Shown here piece by piece: positions 59,579-64,000 of a stretch of 64,000 nucleotides of DNA (its first letter is position 1; every line of letters starts with the position of its first letter). The DNA lies in assembly GCA_965232455.1 (NCBI GenBank), contig OZ246981.1:4278001-4342000 (forward strand), in the 5' to 3' direction. A program made the position numbers and the translations under genes. The notes under the pieces are model-generated. The model did not search any database and was not told where the DNA came from. It was given only the letters and a program-made list of their open reading frames with translations. Origin of the DNA: JBFGFX01 sp965232455 (lineage in GTDB: Bacteria > Pseudomonadota > Gammaproteobacteria > Steroidobacterales > Woeseiaceae).

Positions 59579-60027
59579 AAGTCGTCCTGTGCCTGACGGC
59601 CGCGTTTTTTTGTGCGCTGGTCTCGCCGGCGAATGCCGCGGACGAGGTTCGTTTTACGTCGGTGGACGTCTATATCGTCAGCGCCGAGCCGGTGGCTGCC
59701 TGGCAGTTCGAGCTGAGCGATCGCCGCCGATCGATGAAGGTTGTCGGCGTCGAGAACGGCGACAGCGCGGCGTACCCGCGAGCGCCGTACTACGACCGCG
59801 AAGCCGTGCGACTCGGCACCGCGGATCGGATTGTCGTCGCCGATTACAGCACGTCTGAAACCGGCGAACTGCCAATCGGACGCGTACGTATCGCGACCGT
59901 GCATCTGATGCTGGCGGATGCGGGTGATCCCGAATTCGACCTCAAACTCATAACGGCGGTTCGAACGGACGGCGCCGCGATTGACGCAACGCTCGGTCTT
60001 GCGTTCGCAACAGGGAGTGAACAATGA
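59575..60027 (+). CDS. Exported cohesin-like protein
   Basis: 150 residues from a GTG overlapping the previous stop (GTGA). A signal peptide ends SPANAAD. The mature part has a cohesin-like strand pattern: VDVYIVSAEPVAAWQFELSD near the start, GDSAAYPRAPYYD in the middle, then IVVADYSTSETGELPIGRVRIATVHLML. Cohesins bind dockerins. The preceding gene encodes a dockerin-like repeat. The resemblance is by strand pattern and short motifs only, so confidence is moderate. Its stop overlaps the next ATG (ATGA). Confidence 0.6.
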   Translation: MKVVLCLTAAFFCALVSPANAADEVRFTSVDVYIVSAEPVAAWQFELSDRRRSMKVVGVENGDSAAYPRAPYYDREAVRLGTADRIVVADYSTSETGELPIGRVRIATVHLMLADAGDPEFDLKLITAVRTDGAAIDATLGLAFATGSEQ

Positions 60028-62150
60028 GAAAACCCATGCAGGATCTTTCGCCCGGATCAGTTGTGAAAGGGGTCCTTACGCTGGCGCTCATCGCCGGCCT
60101 GATCACCGCCTGCGGTAGCGTCAACTATTTTAGCCAGCCCTACGGTGAGGCGATGTCTTCCGACGCCGGCCGGCTGGGGCAGTACGCTTCGTCATCTCCG
60201 GACGTCAACGAGGAACTCTGGATCATCGCCAGGCCGGCTCAGGCGAACCTCATGCCGGGCGCGCCGGGTGATGCGGGCCCGGGTTCGGGCGCCATGGTCG
60301 CGTACGTGCCCGGTCCGACAGTCGGATTCGGCAACGTCGTCAAGAACGTCGCCAAAGAAGTGCCGCTGCCTCTCGAACACACCTCGGTCGACGCCGTCAT
60401 CAACGGGTACATCGGTACGGTCAGCGTCCGCCAGCAGTTCAGTAATCCGTTCAGCACCAAAATAGAGGCCAGTTATCTGTTTCCGCTGCCGGAGAAGGCG
60501 GCGGTGACCGAATTCCTGATGGTCATCGGCGAGCGCCGCATTCGCGGAATCCTGCGGGAAAAGGAAGAAGCGAACGCGATTTATCGGGCGGCCCGGTCGC
60601 AGGGTTATCGGGCGAGCCTGCTCGTGCAACGCAGGCCGAACGTCTTCGAGCAGAAGGTCGCCAATATCGAGCCCGGCAAGTCGATTGACGTCGACATCAA
60701 GTATTTCCATACCCTGGCGTACGAGGACGGGCACTACTCGTTCGTTTTCCCGGCGGTGGTCGGCCCCCGCTACAACCCTCCGGGGACGGCGGACCCGATC
60801 CCGTCGATATCGGGTACGGCCGGTTGGGGCGCAACCGATCTCGCGGCGGCGACCTACCTGAGACCGGGCGAGCGCTCCGCGCACGATTTGAGCATCGACG
60901 TCCAGATCCACGCCGGCGTAAAACTCGAGCGGGTCTGGTCAACGCACGAAATCGCGGCGACCCGGACTGCGCCGGAATCGGCGACCGTGCGGCTTGCAAA
61001 TCAGGCGATATTGCCGAACCGGGATTTCGTTCTGAATTTCGAGGTTGCGGGCGAGACCATCAAATCGAATCTGCTGACGTATGCCGACCCGGTGTCCGGG
61101 CAGGGATACTTCACGCTGATGATGTATCCGCCCGCGACCACCGAAACGTTGCGGCGGCGGCCGATGGAAATGGTTTTTGTCCTGGACTGCTCGGGCTCGA
61201 TGAGCGGCAGGCCGTTGGCGCAGGCGAAAGCCGCGGTGTCCGCGGCGCTCGGCCATCTGGGCGCCGACGATACCTTTCAGATCATTCGGTTTTCGGACGA
61301 CTCGAGCCAGTTCGGGTTTACCCCGGTCCCCGCCACCCCGGCGAACGTCGCTGATGCGCGCCGTTACCTCAAGCGTCTCAACGGCACTGGCAGCACGGAA
61401 ATGATCGAAGGCGTTCGGGCGGCGCTCGACTTTCCTCACGACGACGCACGCCTTAGATTCGTGTCGTTCATGACGGACGGCTACATCGGTAACGAAACGG
61501 ACATCATCGCGGCCGTACAGCGGAGACTGGGTGCGTCGCGCGTTTTCAGTTTCGGCGTCGGTTCGTCCGTCAACCGCTATTTGCTCGAGCGCATGGCGAC
61601 GGCAGGACGGGGTGCGGTCGCCTATCTAGGGCCGCAGGATTCCGGCGCGGACGTCATGAGCGCGTTTTTCGCCAGAATCAGCCACGCGGCGCTGACCGAC
61701 GTCGAGATCGACTGGGGTGGAATGGCCGTGAGCGAAGTGTATCCAAGCCGCCTTCCCGATCTGTTTGTCGGCCGCCCGCTGGTCGTGACCGGCAAGTACG
61801 CCGGAGCGCCGGGCGCCGTTACGGTCCACGGCCGCGCGGCCGACGAGGAACGTCGATTCGAGATCGGCGGTTTCGATTCCGATCCGCGGAATGCGCCGGT
61901 TGCGAAAATCTGGGCGCGGCTGAGGATCGCCGATCTGTCCGATCGGCAGGCGATCGAGGGCGATCCGTACGGCGACTTCCAGACGCAGATTCTCGGCACG
62001 GCGCTGGAGTATCAGCTGATGTCGCCGTACACGTCGTTTGTCGCCGTCGATTCTTCAGAGCGCACCGCCGGCGACTACGGCGTCACCGTTCATCAGACGC
62101 TGCCGGTGCCCGACGGCGTTCGTTACGATACGACCGTTGAACGACGGTAG
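60024..62150 (+). CDS. VIT-VWA domain lipoprotein (inter-alpha-trypsin-inhibitor-like)
   Basis: 708 residues. Lipobox GLITAC puts the lipidated Cys at 30. A VIT domain (about 105-240) is seen as VDAVINGYIGTVSVRQQFSNPFSTKIEASYLFPLPEKAAVTEFLM and GERRIRGILREKEEANAIYRAARSQGYRASLL. The VWA domain (about 378-560) begins EMVFVLDCSGSMSGRPL with MIDAS residues D388, S390 and S392, followed by QIIRFSDDSSQF and FMTDGYIGNE. The 'marine proteobacterial sortase target' proteins have this architecture with an LPxTG tail; here there is none and no sortase gene. Probably an adhesive or scaffold surface lipoprotein. Confidence 0.9.
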   Translation: MRKPMQDLSPGSVVKGVLTLALIAGLITACGSVNYFSQPYGEAMSSDAGRLGQYASSSPDVNEELWIIARPAQANLMPGAPGDAGPGSGAMVAYVPGPTVGFGNVVKNVAKEVPLPLEHTSVDAVINGYIGTVSVRQQFSNPFSTKIEASYLFPLPEKAAVTEFLMVIGERRIRGILREKEEANAIYRAARSQGYRASLLVQRRPNVFEQKVANIEPGKSIDVDIKYFHTLAYEDGHYSFVFPAVVGPRYNPPGTADPIPSISGTAGWGATDLAAATYLRPGERSAHDLSIDVQIHAGVKLERVWSTHEIAATRTAPESATVRLANQAILPNRDFVLNFEVAGETIKSNLLTYADPVSGQGYFTLMMYPPATTETLRRRPMEMVFVLDCSGSMSGRPLAQAKAAVSAALGHLGADDTFQIIRFSDDSSQFGFTPVPATPANVADARRYLKRLNGTGSTEMIEGVRAALDFPHDDARLRFVSFMTDGYIGNETDIIAAVQRRLGASRVFSFGVGSSVNRYLLERMATAGRGAVAYLGPQDSGADVMSAFFARISHAALTDVEIDWGGMAVSEVYPSRLPDLFVGRPLVVTGKYAGAPGAVTVHGRAADEERRFEIGGFDSDPRNAPVAKIWARLRIADLSDRQAIEGDPYGDFQTQILGTALEYQLMSPYTSFVAVDSSERTAGDYGVTVHQTLPVPDGVRYDTTVERR

Positions 62151-62161
62151 GAGGCGTCGAG

Positions 62162-62965
62162 ATGATCTTAAGGAAAACCGTCGCGCGCTCGGGATTGCTG
62201 TTTTTCCTGGCCTGTGTCGTGTCGGCCTGCGCTTCGCATTACGTCACTCCGCCGGGCGGCGTGTCGATGAGCGACGTTTCGGATGACGGGCTGGGCGCCT
62301 ATTTCGATGCGCAGCCGGCGAGCGGGTTCCCGGCAAACCTTGCGATCGTCCGAGTGCAGCGGGGCGGATACGCGACAAAGACGAATCGCGGTTACGGACA
62401 TGGCCGCTATTCCGTCGTTACGGCACGTGACATCGAGGCCGACGCGGCGTTTGCGAAGTTCCAGTCACTGCCACTGATCAAGGGTGTTGCACCGGTCGGC
62501 CGTATTCTGATACCGAGTCACGTGAACACACTCAGGGATCTTCGCTCACCTGCGGCGCAGCTTCGCGCCGACCTGCTGCTGATTTACACGGTTGACACGG
62601 CGTTTACCGTGGACGGTGTAACGCTCGGGCCGCTTTCGCTGATCTCTCTCGGGTTCCTGCCGAACAAAAAGGCGCGGGTCACGGCAACGGTTGCCGGCGT
62701 TCTGATCGACGTTCGCACCGGCTACGTTTATGGAACGACGGAGGCCACGGCGATCGAAGAACAGCGCGCCAATCTCTGGTCGACGGAGCTCGTGACCGAT
62801 TCGGCGAGGATAGCCGCAGAAGTGGCCGCGTTCGCGGATTTTGCGGACGGCTTCCAGAGCTTCTGGACGCGAGTGGTCAATACCCACGCGCACAGCGCGC
62901 CCCGGGCGGTGGCGGAATCTCCGAAGCGGGACGGGTACCACTACGTCGATTTCGAGCGGCGTTAG
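62162..62965 (+). CDS. Lipoprotein of unknown function (last gene of the sigma operon)
   Basis: 267 residues, 11 bases behind the VIT-VWA stop. Lipobox VSAC places lipid Cys at 23. The body has LPLIKGVAPVGRILIPSHVNTLRDLR, LRADLLLIYTVDTAF and ARVTATVAGVLIDVRTGYVYGTTEATAIEEQ. The pattern of a strand-rich region with 'vlIDVRTGyvyG' is seen in outer-membrane-associated lipoproteins of unknown role. No catalytic residues can be named. Confidence 0.8.
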   Translation: MILRKTVARSGLLFFLACVVSACASHYVTPPGGVSMSDVSDDGLGAYFDAQPASGFPANLAIVRVQRGGYATKTNRGYGHGRYSVVTARDIEADAAFAKFQSLPLIKGVAPVGRILIPSHVNTLRDLRSPAAQLRADLLLIYTVDTAFTVDGVTLGPLSLISLGFLPNKKARVTATVAGVLIDVRTGYVYGTTEATAIEEQRANLWSTELVTDSARIAAEVAAFADFADGFQSFWTRVVNTHAHSAPRAVAESPKRDGYHYVDFERR

Positions 62966-63103
62966 TCCTGCCCGGGATGTCCGGCGGTCGAGCCGTTCTA
63001 TCGGGTGCACAGGTCGGCCGCTCTTAGGGAAAACGCGTATGGCCAGGCGTCCGTGAATACTCCTAAATACCGGACGTCCTGAACCTGTTGCGGAGAAAAC
63101 CGA

Positions 63104-63595
63104 ATGATCTACGAAGTCGAGGGGGATATTCTCCTGACGGGCGCCGAAGCGATTGCGCACGGCGTTGCGGCCAACGACCCCATGAACCAGGGTCTGGCCG
63201 AGTCGTTGCACCAGAACTACCCGGCGATGCACAAGGATTTTCACCACTGGTGCCATCAACAGCACCCCAAGCTGGGCAGCGCGTGGATCTGGAGCGGCGC
63301 GGGAGGCGCGCGCATCATCAACCTCATCACGCAGGAGGGCGGCTACGAGCACGGCAGCAGGCCGGGCAAAGCGAGCGTGACCAGCGTCAATCGTTCGCTT
63401 CGCTCGTTGAAAAAAATGATCGCAAAAGAAAAGCTGTCGTCCGTGGCGTTGCCGCGGCTCGCAACCGGTGTCGGCGGACTCGCTTGGGCGGACGTCGAAC
63501 CGCTGATCAAAAACCATCTGAGTGACGTCGACGCCGCCGTTTTTGTCTATCGGCAGTTCGTGCCCGGTAAAAAAGCGGTCGAACCTTCGCGCTGA
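63104..63595 (+). CDS. Macro-domain protein
   Basis: 163 residues, cytoplasmic in type. The macro fold is indicated by MIYEVEGDILLTGAEAIAHGVAAND, SAWIWSGAGGARIINLITQEGGY, SLRSLKKMIAKEKLSSVALPRLATGVGGLAWADVEPLI and VFVYRQF. The G-x-G-G-L loop matches the ADP-ribose-binding loop. Such proteins remove or bind ADP-ribose on proteins, nucleic acids or O-acetyl-ADP-ribose. No toxin partner (DarT type) is next to it within the window. Confidence 0.88.
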   Translation: MIYEVEGDILLTGAEAIAHGVAANDPMNQGLAESLHQNYPAMHKDFHHWCHQQHPKLGSAWIWSGAGGARIINLITQEGGYEHGSRPGKASVTSVNRSLRSLKKMIAKEKLSSVALPRLATGVGGLAWADVEPLIKNHLSDVDAAVFVYRQFVPGKKAVEPSR

Positions 63596-63739
63596 TTCCC
63601 GCGCGCGGCCGGTTGCAATTGGGCGCCGCGAATCGAAGAATACAGGGACTGGTGGCCGTGGCGCCGCCGCAGCGGGGCGTGGTGATGTGGGCGTTTCCCC
63701 TAAAGAGCGTTACCGGCGTCGCGGTCGGAGACGATTGAC

Positions 63740-64000
63740 GTGCGAAACGTCACCCGACGGCCGTTCATCCGCTTATGGAAGGCTCCCGCGCTATTGCTGG
63801 CTTTGACGATGGCGTCATGCGCCGAGCCGGAATTAAAACCGTTTACGAGCGACGGATGTTCGCTGTTTCCCGACAGTTCCCTGATCGGCGCCGACGACTG
63901 GTGCAGCTGCTGCTTCGAGCACGATATCGCCTACTGGAGAGGAGGTACGGAAGACGAACGTGAAGCGGCGGACAGGCGGCTTCGGGACTGCGTCGTGGGA
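63740..64000 (+). CDS. Phospholipase A2-like lipoprotein, 3' end outside window
   Basis: 87 codons from a GTG at 63740 preceded by GGAG nine bases away, running off the end of the window. A signal region (RLWKAPALLLALTMASCAEPE) with lipobox MASC. The mature start reads FTSDGCSLFPDSSLIGADDWCSCCFEHDIAYWRGGTEDEREAADRRLRDCV, where CCFEHDIAYW resembles the CCxxHD active-site element of secreted phospholipase A2 folds. It was not among the longer frames, because the start is GTG and the gene is cut. Confidence 0.7.
   Translation, partial: MRNVTRRPFIRLWKAPALLLALTMASCAEPELKPFTSDGCSLFPDSSLIGADDWCSCCFEHDIAYWRGGTEDEREAADRRLRDCVVG

Noticed and set aside
60024..62150. Sortase target assignment for the VIT-VWA lipoprotein
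   Set aside because: No LPxTG motif, C-terminal membrane segment or sortase gene was seen; a lipobox at the N-terminus gives another anchoring route.
1..64000. tRNA, rRNA, CRISPR, insertion sequences, prophage
   Set aside because: No cloverleaf, rRNA block, regularly spaced repeat array, transposase or phage structural gene was recognised on either strand.

Overview
The window looks like a chromosomal segment of a free-living, GC-rich Gram-negative bacterium. TonB-dependent receptors (TBDRs), FecI/FecR-type envelope signalling, an OmpW-like porin, lipoproteins, ASPIC/UnbV proteins and SapC/cupin/tryptophan-halogenase clusters together suggest a marine or sediment gammaproteobacterium. That placement is inferred from gene content only; no rRNA or tRNA gene was seen. 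No phage, insertion sequence or CRISPR array was seen.

Layout. 1-3.5 kb: end of a sugar isomerase, a CBM9-like secreted protein, a GntP-type permease and gluconokinase (sugar-acid use). 3.9-10.2 kb: a TBDR with an N-terminal STN signalling domain, its ECF sigma factor and FecR, then a sugar MFS transporter. 10.4-21.7 kb: a classical TTGACT-N17-TATAAC promoter with two LacI-like operators, a large TBDR, a UUCG-loop terminator, then SapC, cupin-8, two flavin halogenases, a degenerate CuA-like lipoprotein and an SCO-ASPIC fusion. 21.7-28.1 kb: a sortilin-like propeller protein (minus strand), an AraC regulator, an alpha/beta hydrolase and a double SnoaL-like protein. 28.2-32.7 kb: a TetR-controlled minus-strand operon (AhpD-like, haloalkane dehalogenase, thioredoxin-fold, GST, ThuA), with one operator type at both the tetR and the operon promoter. 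32.7-35.1 kb: an ArsR-led minus-strand run of small stress or metabolic proteins. 35.1-39.4 kb: a family VIII esterase, an AraC regulator, an NmrA-like reductase and two small membrane proteins. 39.6-50.3 kb: a second sigma/FecR/STN-TBDR system, followed by a TPR protein, an FG-GAP protein, a CocE-like acylase/peptidase and a DASS transporter. 50.5-58.5 kb: miscellaneous enzymes, an OmpW-like porin, a GGDEF-EAL protein and a DNA alkylation repair protein. 58.5-63 kb: an ECF sigma operon encoding a dockerin-bearing membrane protein, a cohesin-like secreted protein, a VIT-VWA lipoprotein and another lipoprotein. The end holds a macro-domain protein and the start of a phospholipase A2-like lipoprotein.

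How it fits together. Most of the window concerns uptake and breakdown of organic polymers or oligomers: three TBDRs move substrate across the outer membrane, MFS, GntP and DASS carriers move products across the inner membrane, and sugar-acid enzymes process them. Two TBDRs are built for cell-surface signalling through FecI/FecR, whereas the third appears to be repressed by a LacI-type protein. The most unusual items are the sigma/dockerin/cohesin-like/VWA operon at the right end, a TBDR gene with an internal ribosome-binding site and second signal peptide, and the halogenase operon whose CuA-like and SCO-like members have both lost expected copper ligands.
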